A stretch of 64,000 nucleotides of DNA, taken from the NCBI RefSeq assembly GCF_000745265.1, contig NZ_JQNN01000001.1:682001-746000 (forward strand), in the 5' to 3' direction. Of the stretch, positions 43,164 through 51,195 are shown one piece after another. The position numbers and the translations under genes were made by a program. The stretch's first letter is position 1. Each line of letters begins with the position of its first letter. The DNA is from Massilia sp. 9096. Lineage in GTDB: Bacteria > Pseudomonadota > Gammaproteobacteria > Burkholderiales > Burkholderiaceae_D. A model generated the notes under the pieces. It made no database searches, was not told the DNA's origin, and saw only the letters and a list, made by a program, of their open reading frames with translations.

Positions 43164-43941
43164 GATAGGCCTCCTGTACGATTTTCGATTGCATGACCTC
43201 ACGCGGCGGACCGTCTGCCACCAGCGCGCCGTTGTGCAGCACCAGGATGCGGTCGGCCAGCGAGCGCACCACGTCCATCTTGTGCTCGACCAGCAGCACG
43301 GTCTTGTCGGCCTCGAGCTTGACCTGGCGGATCAGGTCGAGCACGACCGGCACCTCGTCGACGCTCATGCCGGCCGTCGGCTCGTCGAACATCATGATCT
43401 CGGGTTCCAGCGCGAGCAGGATGGCGACCTCGAGCTTGCGCTGGTCGCCGTGCGGCAGCGTGCCGACCAGGGCATCGCGCCTGGGCGCCAGGGCGACCCG
43501 CTCCAGGTAACGCTCGGCGCGCGCGATCACGTCCTTGTGGCTAGACCACAGCGAGAGCAGCGACATGCCGATGCCGGCGCGGCTCTGCACCGCAAGGCGC
43601 ACGTTCTCCATCACCGACAAGTGCGGGAACAGGTTGGTCAGCTGGAAGGCGCGGCCGATGCCCAGGCGCGTGCGGCGCGCGGCGCCCAAGCGGGTGACGT
43701 CCCGGCCGTGCAAGAACACGCTGCCGGACGTGGCCGCCAACTGGCCGGAGACCAGGTTGAAGTAGGTGGTCTTGCCGGCGCCGTTGGGGCCGACGATGAC
43801 GCTCAAGGTGCCGGGGTAAAACTCGGCCGTGACGCCGTCGACCGCGACGTGGCCGCCGAACCGGGCGCTCAGGTCGCGGGTTGACAGGGCAGCCGGCCGG
43901 GCGGCCGGGACAGGCGACTGGGCGGGCTCGTGCACGATCAT
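43141..43941 (-). CDS. livG: ABC transporter ATP-binding protein LivG
   Basis: About 266 residues from the ATG at 43941. Walker A is VGPNGAGKTT and Walker B LALEPEIMMFDEPTAGM. The signature position reads TLPHGDQRKLEVAIL, where PHGDQ replaces the usual SYGEQ; this is a modest departure also seen in Liv-type ATPases. A TTG at 43956 with GGGTGA just upstream is a possible alternative start. It lies 32 bases after livJ. It forms the ATPase dimer with LivF. Confidence 0.9.
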   Translation of the reverse strand: MIVHEPAQSPVPAARPAALSTRDLSARFGGHVAVDGVTAEFYPGTLSVIVGPNGAGKTTYFNLVSGQLAATSGSVFLHGRDVTRLGAARRTRLGIGRAFQLTNLFPHLSVMENVRLAVQSRAGIGMSLLSLWSSHKDVIARAERYLERVALAPRRDALVGTLPHGDQRKLEVAILLALEPEIMMFDEPTAGMSVDEVPVVLDLIRQVKLEADKTVLLVEHKMDVVRSLADRILVLHNGALVADGPPREVMQSKIVQEAYLGITQAA

Positions 43942-43973
43942 CTCGATGTCAGCCAACGTGTCACCCAGCGCGG

Positions 43974-45161
43974 TCAGCGCTTGTTGGTCACCGGCAGCGG
44001 CAGATCGCCGGCGGGGATCTCGCGCACCAGTTCCAGCAGGTCCCATTCGTTCTGCTGGATCTTCTTGATGCGGAAGTGGTACATCGATTGCAGCGCCTGG
44101 TGGTCTTCCTTGCGGAAGGTCATCGCGCCTTTGGGCGTATCGAAGGTCATGCCTTCCATCGCCGCCGCCATCTGGTCGCCGTTGCCGGACGGCGCTTTTT
44201 GCAGGGCAGCGACCACGGCGCTCGCGGCCGCCATGCCGCCGGCGGTGAACATGTCTGGCGGAGCCTTGAAGCGCTTCATATGCTCGGCCACCAGCCAGTC
44301 GTTCATCTTGTTCTTCGGGAAGCCATAGTAGTAATGGGTGGTACCTTCGGTGCCGGCGTAAGCCTTCCAGGTTTTCATGATCGGCAGGATGTTGCCGCCG
44401 GGCGCCAGCGAAATGCCGTAGCGTTCCGGCTTCATGTCCGCGATCTTGTTCATCGGATTCGGGCCGGCCCAGACGATCGCCAGCACGCGCGGCTGCGGCT
44501 TGTCCTTGAGCGCATCGAACAGGCGCTGGGTCGGGGCGGTAAAGTCGGTGGTGGCGGCCGGTGCATATTCCTCGTGCACCACGCTGGCCTTGCTGCCGGT
44601 CGTCTGCAGCGCCTGCTTGCCGGCCTTGATGGCGTCGCGCCCGAAGGCGTAGTCCTGGGCCAGGAAGGCGACGCTGCCGTTCTTGAGCGTCGAGGCGGCC
44701 GCCAGCGCATCTTGCATCGAGCTGCGGCCGCTGCGGAAGATGTACTTGTTCCGCTTGGCGCCGGTGATCTCGTCGGCCACCGCCGGCTCGACCACCAGCA
44801 CCTTCTTGTATTCCTTGGCCACCGGCAGCATCGCCAGCGCGGAGCCGGACGAGGTAGTGCCGACCGCGATGTCGACCTGGTCGTCGCCGTAGGCTTCCGC
44901 CAGCAGCGTGCGGCCGAGGTCGGGCTTGCCCTGGTCATCCTTGACGATCACCGTCAGCTTGCGGCCGTTGATTGCCATCTTGGGGCCGAGCAGGTATTCG
45001 AGGCCCATCATAAACCCGGTTTCGGTTTCCTTGGCATAGGCTTCCAACGGCCCGGTCTTGCCGGCGATCAGGGCCACTTTCAGGTCCGGCGCGGCCACGG
45101 CGTTGCCGCCAGCGGCGAAGGTGGCCAGCAGGACCGCGGCCATGGGTTTGATGCGTTTCAT
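43974..45161 (-). CDS. livJ: Periplasmic substrate-binding protein of the Liv type
   Basis: 395 residues with a Sec signal (MKRIKPMAAVLLATFAAGGN, cleavage after AVAA). The mature protein is a type I periplasmic binding protein (leucine-binding fold): IAGKTGPLEAYAKETETGFM, KLTVIVKDDQGKPDLG, GTTSSGSALAMLPVAKEYKK. The ligand site of true LivJ (Ser-Ser and Tyr residues around the alpha-amino group) cannot be checked with certainty here, and the family also binds aromatic acids and amides. It is located after an alpha/beta hydrolase, so the imported ligand may be its product. The gene is preceded by hydrolase and receptor genes on the same strand. Confidence 0.88.
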   Translation of the reverse strand: MKRIKPMAAVLLATFAAGGNAVAAPDLKVALIAGKTGPLEAYAKETETGFMMGLEYLLGPKMAINGRKLTVIVKDDQGKPDLGRTLLAEAYGDDQVDIAVGTTSSGSALAMLPVAKEYKKVLVVEPAVADEITGAKRNKYIFRSGRSSMQDALAAASTLKNGSVAFLAQDYAFGRDAIKAGKQALQTTGSKASVVHEEYAPAATTDFTAPTQRLFDALKDKPQPRVLAIVWAGPNPMNKIADMKPERYGISLAPGGNILPIMKTWKAYAGTEGTTHYYYGFPKNKMNDWLVAEHMKRFKAPPDMFTAGGMAAASAVVAALQKAPSGNGDQMAAAMEGMTFDTPKGAMTFRKEDHQALQSMYHFRIKKIQQNEWDLLELVREIPAGDLPLPVTNKR

Positions 45162-45186
45162 CTCGTCTCCTTTTCTCTTGGTTTTT

Positions 45187-46098
45187 TTAATCGACTTTCG
45201 CCAAAAAACGGACGATTGCCTCGAAAGCGGCCGGCTCGGTCAGCATCGGCGCATGGCCGACGTTCGGCACCTCGACGTATTCGATCGAAAGCGCCGCACG
45301 CCGCATCCAGTCGGCCTGGGGCGCTTCGACCAGGTCGGACAGGGCGCCGCGCACCAGCAGGGTCGGGCGCTGGCTGGTCAGTGCGCGAAATGCCTTGCGC
45401 GCGGCCAGCGAGGTCGGGCGCAGCTTGCCGTCCTGGAAGGCAATGGCAATGTTCGGATCGTAGCGCGCTGTCAAGCGGCCCTCATCGCCTGGTGCGAAGG
45501 CGCGCCTGGCCCATTTGTCCCACTCGCTGTCCGGGTTGTCCGGAAAGGCGCAGCGATTGATGTCCTTCACGAAGCCGGCGGCCTCAATCCAGGTGGCCGG
45601 GCGCACGGTTTTGCCGACGTAGCCGGCGATGCGCGCCAGGCCCCTGGCGGAGATCACTGGTCCAATGTCGTTCAGCACGGCGGCGGCGATGCGCTCGATG
45701 TTGCGCGCCGCCAGCGTCAGCGTGATCAGTCCGCCCATCGAGGTGCCCACGAAGACCGCGCGCTCGATGCCCAGGCCGGCCATCACGGTCTCGACGTCGT
45801 TGGCGTAGACCTCGGGGTGGTAATTGTCCGGGTCCGGATCGTGCGCCGAGCGCCCGCGCCCGCGCACGTCGAGCGCCAGCACGCGCCGGCCCAGCGCGGC
45901 GATGCGTGGTGCGAACTCGTCGAAGTCGGCGGCGTTGCGGGTCAGGCCGTGCAGGCAAAGAACCGGTAAATGAGCAGGCAGATGCGCCGCCGCCACGTGC
46001 CCCGGCGCTGCGTCGGCCCGGACGCCGGCCGCGTAGTCGCGCGCCGACAGGCGCAGGCCGTCGTCGCTGGTGAAACTGATTTCGGTGTACTTGGACAT
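45187..46098 (-). CDS. Alpha/beta hydrolase
   Basis: 303 residues, cytoplasmic or without a clear signal. The alpha/beta hydrolase fold shows an oxyanion HG in VLCLHGLTRN, the nucleophile elbow VGTSMGGLIT (Ser) and a catalytic His in VPNVGHAPM, with an Asp likely in RGALSDLVEAP. LALDVRGRGRS is typical. It probably hydrolyses an ester, lactone or amide. It lies between the TonB-dependent receptor and the Liv transporter genes, spaced by 73 and 25 bases, which suggests it acts on the imported compound. Its lack of a signal peptide argues for a cytoplasmic step after import. Confidence 0.87.
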   Translation of the reverse strand: MSKYTEISFTSDDGLRLSARDYAAGVRADAAPGHVAAAHLPAHLPVLCLHGLTRNAADFDEFAPRIAALGRRVLALDVRGRGRSAHDPDPDNYHPEVYANDVETVMAGLGIERAVFVGTSMGGLITLTLAARNIERIAAAVLNDIGPVISARGLARIAGYVGKTVRPATWIEAAGFVKDINRCAFPDNPDSEWDKWARRAFAPGDEGRLTARYDPNIAIAFQDGKLRPTSLAARKAFRALTSQRPTLLVRGALSDLVEAPQADWMRRAALSIEYVEVPNVGHAPMLTEPAAFEAIVRFLAKVD

Positions 46099-46171
46099 TT
46101 GACCCCGTCGCGATTGCTTTTATTCCGTCCGGCGCCCCGGGGAACGCCGTTCGGGCTTGCCTGGAGAACGA

Positions 46172-48553
46172 TCAGAACTTCACGTCGACGGTGGCCAGCA
46201 CGGTGCGCGGATCGCCATAGAACGTCGTGACGGAATTGAAGAAGGTCGAGAAGTTGTACCCGGCCACCTTGTAGCGCTTGTCGAGCAGGTTGCGGCCATG
46301 CAGGCCGACTTGCAGCTTGCGGTCCGCGCTGCTCCAGACCAGGCCCGCATCCCACAAGCCGTAGCCGCCCTGGGCCAGCATCAGGTTGCCGGGGATGGTG
46401 ACGTCCAGCGTGGGAACACCGGTCGCACGGGCGATCTCGGTCTGGTACACCTTGCTCTTGTAGGCGACGCTGTTGGTCAGGCTCAGCGTGCCGCTGCGTC
46501 CCATCACCCCGAACGGCCAGTCGTAGTTGACCGAGATGTTGGCCGCGTTCTTGGGCGTGTTCTGGAATTCGGTGCTGCCGGCGATGTCCACCAGCGCAGT
46601 GCCGGCCGCGTTCGACACCAGCCACTGCTTGTACTTGGCGTCGATGTGGCTGTACATCGCCGACAGGCTGAGCTGATTGGTGAGATAGGCGATCGCTTCC
46701 AGCTCCAGGCCGTCGATTTTCGCCTTGCCCGCGTTGGTCAGCGTACCGGCGAAGCCGGTCACGTTGCCGCTGGCATCGTAAGTCGCGATCGAACCCGGGA
46801 TCTGCACGTTCTTGTAGTCGGTGTAGAAGACCGCGGCGTTGGTCTGCAGCCGCCCGCCGTTCATCGACGACTTCAGGCCTAGTTCGACCGAACTGACCTC
46901 TTCCGGATCGACGCCGCGGCGCTTGGCCAGCGAGGTCGTGCTGTTCGGGTTGCCGCCCAGGTCCATGCGCGGGTCGAACATGCCGCCCTTGAAGCCCTTG
47001 GCCCAGGTCGCGTAGACGTTGTGCTCCGGCGCCAGCTTCCAGCCGATGCCGAGCTTGGGCGTGAACTTCTTGTCGGTGCGGTCCAACTGATCCTTGCTCA
47101 TGTCGGTGTTCGCCGGCCCGAACTGGATCGCGGCGGTATTGCCCAGCGGGGGCGATCCCTTCAGGCCGAGGTAGCTCGCCTTGAAGATGCGCGCGCTGCG
47201 CTGGTCGTCCGTCCAGCGGCCGCCGACGTCGATGTGGAAGGTGTCGGTCAAGCTGTAGCTGGCGTCGGCATAGGCGGCCCAGGTCTTGGTGTCGATGTCG
47301 TCGTAGGTGAGCAGCGACAGGCCGGCGGCGGCGTTGTAAAGCACGTCGAACTTGTTGAAGGCGTTGGCCTTCATGTAGTACACGCCGGCCACGCCCTGCA
47401 GCTTGGAGCCGGTGTAGGTGAGCTGGAATTCCTGGCTCTTCTGGTTGTCGCTGTAGACGGTCGGGGCTTCGAACAGCGTGGTTTCCAGCGAGTCGAAATC
47501 GATCGGCGCATGCGATTCGGACTTGCGGATCGCGCTGATCGATTTCACGGTCAGGGTCGGGGCTATCGTGTATTCGACCAGCAGCGAGCTGCCCTGGTTG
47601 ATCACCTGCTGCTTGTGGTCTTCGACCGAGTACAGGTTGGCGCGGGTGTCGTACAGGCCGGACAAGGGCGCGACGCTGGCCGGCGCCGGCCCCGCGGTCA
47701 GGCGGTAGCCCTGGCGCGGTTCGGAATCGTCCACCGTACGGTCGCTGGCGAAGCGTACGAACAGGTCGCCGTTGGGGGTCAGCTCGGCGCTCACGCGGGC
47801 CGCCTTGACGTCCTTGTCGTAGTTGTCGTGGCCGTTGACGACGTTGCGGCCGAAACCGTCGCGGTTGAAGGTGGCGATCGTACCGCCGATGCGCAGGATG
47901 TCGGTCACCGGCGTGCTGGCCTTGAGCACCGCGTCTTTTTCGCCGAACTTGCCGAGCTTGCCCTTGACGTCGACCATGGGCTGCGCGGCCAGCCGGCGGG
48001 TGACGTACTTGACCGCGCCGCCGATCGTGTTGCGTCCGTACAGCGTGCCCTGCGGGCCGCGCAAGACTTCGATGCGGTCGAGGTCGTAGATGTCGGTCAG
48101 GGCGCCCTGCGGACGCGCCAGGTACACGTCGTCGAGGTAGATGCCGACGCCTTGCTCGTAGCCGGCGACAGGATCCTGCTGGCCGATGCCGCGGATGAAG
48201 GCCGTCAAGGTGGTGTTGGTGCCGCGCGAAGTCTTGAGCGTGGTGTTGGGCACGCGCTCGGTCAGCGCGGTGATGTCGGGGAGGGCCTGTTTTTCGATCT
48301 CGGCGCCGGACAGCGCGGTGACCGCGCCCGGCACGTCCTGGATCAGCTCCGCGCGGCGGCGCGCGGTCACCACGACCTTGCTGATGTCCTCTTTGGAACC
48401 GCTTGCGGCGGAAGCGCCAGCGGCGCCGTCTTCCTGTGCCTGGGCGGCGCCGATCCCGCCGCCATACAGGGTCAGCAGGACGGCGATCGAAATGGCCGAT
48501 CGAATCGGGGCCGAGCGAACAGGGGTGTACAGCGGGTGCTGACTCGCGTGCAT
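46172..48553 (-). CDS. TonB-dependent outer-membrane receptor
   Basis: 793 residues from the ATG at 48553, which follows GGAG at a good distance. A signal peptide (SAISIAVLLTLYGGGIGAAQ) precedes a TonB-box-like ISKVVVTARRRAE, then a plug domain with IPLDDVYLARPQGALTD-like segment, LRGPQGTLYGRNTIGGAVKY, and a 22-strand barrel ending in VDVKF. It imports a large or scarce ligand across the outer membrane using TonB energy. The strong RGPQGTLYGRN signature marks the OMR family often tied to aromatic or complex organic ligands rather than siderophores alone. It is divergent from the LysR gene and heads the hydrolase/Liv operon. Confidence 0.92.
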   Translation of the reverse strand: MHASQHPLYTPVRSAPIRSAISIAVLLTLYGGGIGAAQAQEDGAAGASAASGSKEDISKVVVTARRRAELIQDVPGAVTALSGAEIEKQALPDITALTERVPNTTLKTSRGTNTTLTAFIRGIGQQDPVAGYEQGVGIYLDDVYLARPQGALTDIYDLDRIEVLRGPQGTLYGRNTIGGAVKYVTRRLAAQPMVDVKGKLGKFGEKDAVLKASTPVTDILRIGGTIATFNRDGFGRNVVNGHDNYDKDVKAARVSAELTPNGDLFVRFASDRTVDDSEPRQGYRLTAGPAPASVAPLSGLYDTRANLYSVEDHKQQVINQGSSLLVEYTIAPTLTVKSISAIRKSESHAPIDFDSLETTLFEAPTVYSDNQKSQEFQLTYTGSKLQGVAGVYYMKANAFNKFDVLYNAAAGLSLLTYDDIDTKTWAAYADASYSLTDTFHIDVGGRWTDDQRSARIFKASYLGLKGSPPLGNTAAIQFGPANTDMSKDQLDRTDKKFTPKLGIGWKLAPEHNVYATWAKGFKGGMFDPRMDLGGNPNSTTSLAKRRGVDPEEVSSVELGLKSSMNGGRLQTNAAVFYTDYKNVQIPGSIATYDASGNVTGFAGTLTNAGKAKIDGLELEAIAYLTNQLSLSAMYSHIDAKYKQWLVSNAAGTALVDIAGSTEFQNTPKNAANISVNYDWPFGVMGRSGTLSLTNSVAYKSKVYQTEIARATGVPTLDVTIPGNLMLAQGGYGLWDAGLVWSSADRKLQVGLHGRNLLDKRYKVAGYNFSTFFNSVTTFYGDPRTVLATVDVKF

Positions 48554-48660
48554 TGCATGTCTCCGTTTTTTGTAGGGTGTTATGCGTTCAGGTACGTGTC
48601 GCATGGATAAGTGTGCCTTGGTTGAAATTGAATGAATAGACAACATCGCGCCCACCCTTT

Positions 48661-48674
48661 GTGCACGAATGCAC
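48661..48674. promoter_or_regulatory. Palindrome GTGCA-N4-TGCAC, receptor-side copy
   Basis: An exact inverted repeat with 5-bp arms lies about 110 bases upstream of the receptor gene. A second palindrome with the same arms lies 128 bases away at 48789-48802. Together they are the best candidates for the LysR binding sites. Confidence 0.5.
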
Positions 48675-48788
48675 AGCTATATGCACCATCCGGTGTGCTG
48701 CAGAAGGAGGCAAACGCGGGTTGCAAGGTCGGAACTTGGCTGGTCTGTCGCAACGCAACCATGGTTCCGAAAACGTTGCAGCGGCAAT

Positions 48789-48802
48789 GTGCACCAGTGC
48801 AC
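48789..48802. promoter_or_regulatory. Palindrome GTGCA-N4-TGCAC, lysR-side copy
   Basis: Same 5-bp arms as the copy at 48661-48674, 33 bases before the LysR ATG. The position is suited to autorepression and to activation of the divergent operon. Confidence 0.5.
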
Positions 48803-48834
48803 AATATGTTGTATTGACATCGGACAACGCGTCT

Positions 48835-49755
48835 ATGAACACGCTGCCAGAGTGGACCGACCTACGTTTCTTCCTGGAACTTGCTCGCGTTGGCACGCTG
48901 TCCGGGGCCTCGCGCCGGCTCGACGTCGAGCACACCACGGTCGCGCGCCGGATCGACCGGCTCGAAGCCCAGCTCGGCACGACGCTGTTCGACCGCTCGC
49001 GCGAGGGTTACGAACTCACCGAAATGGGGCAGGCGCTGTTGCCGCATGCGGAGACGATGGAAGGCGCCGCGCTGGCGGCCGCCGAGCAGCTCGTCGGCAC
49101 CGAAGTCGCGGCCCATGGCGTGGTGCGCCTGGGCGTGCCGGAAGTGTTCGGGGTGCGCGTGGTGGCGCCGCGACTGGTCGGATTGCTGCAGGAGCATCCC
49201 GAGCTGGCCATCGATTTGCTGGCGCTGCCGAGCTTTGCCAACCTGGCCAATCGCGAAGCCGATATGGGCGTGATGCTCGACCCGCCCGCGACCGGCCGCT
49301 ATGTCGTCACCCGCCTGGCTTCGTTTCGTTTCTACTTGTACGCCGCGCCCGGTTACCTGGCGCGCCATACGCCGATCCAGACCTTGGCCGACCTGGAGCG
49401 CCACGATTTCGTCGACTACGTCCAGGATCGCTTGGCGAGCCGCGAGCTGTCCTACATCAACGAACTCGGCTTCAAACCGCGCCGCCGTTTGTGCTGTTCG
49501 GGCATGACGGCGCAGATCGAGGCGGCCGCCGCCGGCATGGGCTTGATGATGGCGCCGCCGTACGCGGTGCCGGACGACGGCCGCCTGGTGCCGGCACTGC
49601 CGGGTTTTTATGCCGAGCGCTCGTTCTGGCTGGCGGCGCCTGCCGATCTGTACCGGCTGCGGAGAGTGAGGGTGGTGTGGGAACTGCTGCGTGAGCTGGC
49701 CGACGGCAACCGGGGATTGTGGTGGCACGACACCGATCTGGAGCAGGCGGCTTGA
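48835..49755 (+). CDS. LysR-family transcriptional regulator
   Basis: 306 residues. The N-terminal winged helix-turn-helix is in FFLELARVGTLSGASRRLDV and RIDRLEAQLGTTLFDRSREG; the effector-binding domain spans about 90-295. It probably controls the divergent receptor-hydrolase-transporter operon in response to the imported compound. The ATG at 48835 was chosen because upstream in-frame codons lie in the AT-rich promoter region that contains the two palindromes. Two Cys (RLCCSGMTAQ) sit in the effector-domain hinge region. No effector can be named. Confidence 0.9.
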   Translation: MNTLPEWTDLRFFLELARVGTLSGASRRLDVEHTTVARRIDRLEAQLGTTLFDRSREGYELTEMGQALLPHAETMEGAALAAAEQLVGTEVAAHGVVRLGVPEVFGVRVVAPRLVGLLQEHPELAIDLLALPSFANLANREADMGVMLDPPATGRYVVTRLASFRFYLYAAPGYLARHTPIQTLADLERHDFVDYVQDRLASRELSYINELGFKPRRRLCCSGMTAQIEAAAAGMGLMMAPPYAVPDDGRLVPALPGFYAERSFWLAAPADLYRLRRVRVVWELLRELADGNRGLWWHDTDLEQAA

Positions 49756-50100
49756 AGTTTTTCGAGACGTACGACCTCTGCAAACCGTCGATATTCAGCG
49801 CAACCAGTCATGTTGTCGGGATTTCACAACTCGAAAGAAATGTTGCCCGAAAACACTACATACTGTGGCAATATGAAATGAACATCGCCGGACAGGCTTT
49901 TATCATGTGCTCTTTTCAGATTGCAAGGCATTGTTGAGCATCAGTGGCCATCTTACGCATAAGACGAGCGTGATCCCGATCCAGCGTCCCTTGCTCCATA
50001 GTTGATTGCTGCTTGTGATTTGCATACGCATCAAACAAAGCGAGATTCATCTAATAATTATTATGATTTTCGTGACTATGCGTTGGTGCAAACCCCTAGT
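49756..50100. other. Start of AT-rich island; no convincing gene
   Basis: This 345-base stretch changes from the GC-rich codon use of the LysR gene to AT-rich sequence. It contains only a short minus-strand frame (49916-50050) and stop-filled frames on the plus strand. No inverted terminal repeat or integrase was found. Confidence 0.6.
49916..50050 (-). CDS. Possible small protein of 44 residues, unsupported family
   Basis: An open frame starting MNLALFDAYANHKQQSTMEQ and ending TDAQQCLAI. Composition is hydrophilic and protein-like, with a KQQSTMEQGTLDRDHARLM stretch, but no ribosome-binding site precedes the ATG and the gene stands alone in an AT-rich region. It could be a remnant or chance. 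Confidence 0.22.
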   Translation of the reverse strand: MNLALFDAYANHKQQSTMEQGTLDRDHARLMRKMATDAQQCLAI

Positions 50101-50316
50101 GAGATTCTAATGCTACTCAGGGTGAGACAGCTAATTGGATTGCGGAATCCACAACTGTCGCACCCATTGCTTGCGCCTCGATTCAATAAGCTAACTGATG
50201 TCCAGGAGCGCTGCCATCTCGATGGTTTAATGTTTGGAGCATTGTGTCGGGTTCGGCAAGATTAGCCACTGTTTGACCAGACAATCACCTTAGAAGCAAT
50301 TAAAGATCAGACGTGA
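50101..50316 (+). pseudogene. Relic copy 1 of a duplicated gene 3' end
   Basis: 216 bases aligning without gaps to 50813-51028, with about 52 differences by hand count (about three quarters identical). Many differences are at third codon positions and silent in one plus-strand frame (LMLLRVRQLIGL, HPLLAPRFNKL, RVRQD), showing it was a coding sequence. This copy has TAG where the other has TGG (codon 55). The 5' part of the gene is missing. The family was not recognised; the layout suggests the end of an immunity-type gene. Confidence 0.6.
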
Positions 50317-50386
50317 GAATATAAAGGTTTAGTTTTTTAATTCTGCTAACGGCACGTTGTTATTCGCTGTACTGTTAGGTGCCTGA

Positions 50387-50470
50387 TATGGCAGCGCCAG
50401 TCGGGTGATGCTCGGGTCTACCTCAGTCGAGCAGCAGATGGTCGATAAAGCGTTAAAGGAGAAAAAATGA
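50387..50470 (+). pseudogene. Short open C-terminal tail overlapping the next small gene (possible toxin tail)
   Basis: After a TGA at 50384, a frame runs 27 codons: YGSASRVMLGSTSVEQQMVD, then KALKEKK and TGA at 50468-50470. That stop overlaps the ATG of the next gene in ATGA, the usual junction of toxin and immunity genes. It has no start codon of its own with a ribosome-binding site, so it looks like the displaced end of a longer protein. Speculative. Confidence 0.3.
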
Positions 50471-50706
50471 TGAATTTGTCTATCGAGAAAGTAACCAAGT
50501 ATTTAACTGAAAAGAAAATTCCGGAAGATGCATATGCATTTTATAGCGATAGAGAAGATGCGTTCTGTATCGATAAAGTAGGCGAAGAGTGGTTAATCTA
50601 TTATGTCGAACGCGGCAAACGTATTGAACTCGCTTGGGGCAAGACAGAAAGTCAAGCGCTTGATGTTCTTAGGCTATATTTGCTTCATGAATTCAAGATG
50701 AATTAG
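50467..50706 (+). CDS. Small acidic protein, possible immunity protein
   Basis: 79 residues, soluble and charged, starting at ATG 50467 or 50470 after a strong AAAGGAG. The sequence (LSIEKVTKYLTEKKIPEDAY, FYSDREDAFCIDKVGEEWLI, YYVERGKRIELAWGKTESQA) has the small alpha/beta size and the LVYYVERGKR-like strand found in immunity proteins of contact-dependent toxins, but no named family was recognised. It is AT-rich relative to its GC-rich neighbours, which points to recent transfer. Its start overlaps a short upstream frame in ATGA. Function is inferred from context only. Confidence 0.6.
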   Translation: MMNLSIEKVTKYLTEKKIPEDAYAFYSDREDAFCIDKVGEEWLIYYVERGKRIELAWGKTESQALDVLRLYLLHEFKMN

Positions 50707-50812
50707 TGTTTGCATGTCAGAATTTAAATTTTTTGATATTGGTATGTAACAATTTCCCTATGTTGATCGAGTCAAGGGTATTGGCTGATTTATTGCACAT
50801 ACGGACCCGGTC

Positions 50813-51028
50813 GAGATTCTGATGCTATTAAGGCTGAGGCAGCTAATTGGGCTACAGAACCCAAAAATTTCGCACCCGCTACTTGATGCTCCGTTCGATA
50901 AGTTACTTGATGTCCAAGAGCGCTACCAGCCTGTTGATTTAATGCTTGGAACACTGCATCGGGTTCGGCAAGATTGGCCAATGTTTGATCATATAACCTC
51001 TTTAGAAGCACTTAAGGGCCTGGGGTGA
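50813..51028 (+). pseudogene. Relic copy 2 of a duplicated gene 3' end
   Basis: 216 bases, equal in length to copy 1, open through LMLLRLRQLIGLQNPKISHP, DAPFDKLLDVQERYQPVDLM, then RVRQDWPMFDHITSLEALKG and TGA. The upstream frame is closed by a TGA about 24 bases before the alignment begins, so the gene's N-terminal part is lost. Copy 2 keeps TGG where copy 1 has TAG, suggesting that copy 1 decayed further. Immunity-type context only. Confidence 0.6.
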
Positions 51029-51117
51029 CGATAGAATGTTTGGCTCCGCGTGGCGGGTGCTGGCGCGGTGGTGTGTTCTTTGCTGTTAATTGCAGGATAT
51101 GACAAGGTCAATCCATA

Positions 51118-51195
51118 ATGATTAATGTAAACAGAGCAAATTGGGCGAGAGCCTATTGCAATAGCGAATTGAAATGGGTGCCAAAAAATGACTGA
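51118..51195 (+). pseudogene. Second short open C-terminal tail overlapping the next small gene
   Basis: ATG to TGA, 25 codons (MINVNRANWARAYCNSELKW, then VPKND), ending seven bases after the next ATG. As with 50387-50470, a short frame with no strong ribosome-binding site runs into the start of a small gene. It could be the tail of a toxin module or a chance frame. Confidence 0.3.

Noticed and set aside
50790..51011. Minus-strand open frame across relic copy 2
   Set aside because: Codon comparison with copy 1 shows silent third-position changes only in the plus-strand frame, so the minus-strand frame is a shadow.
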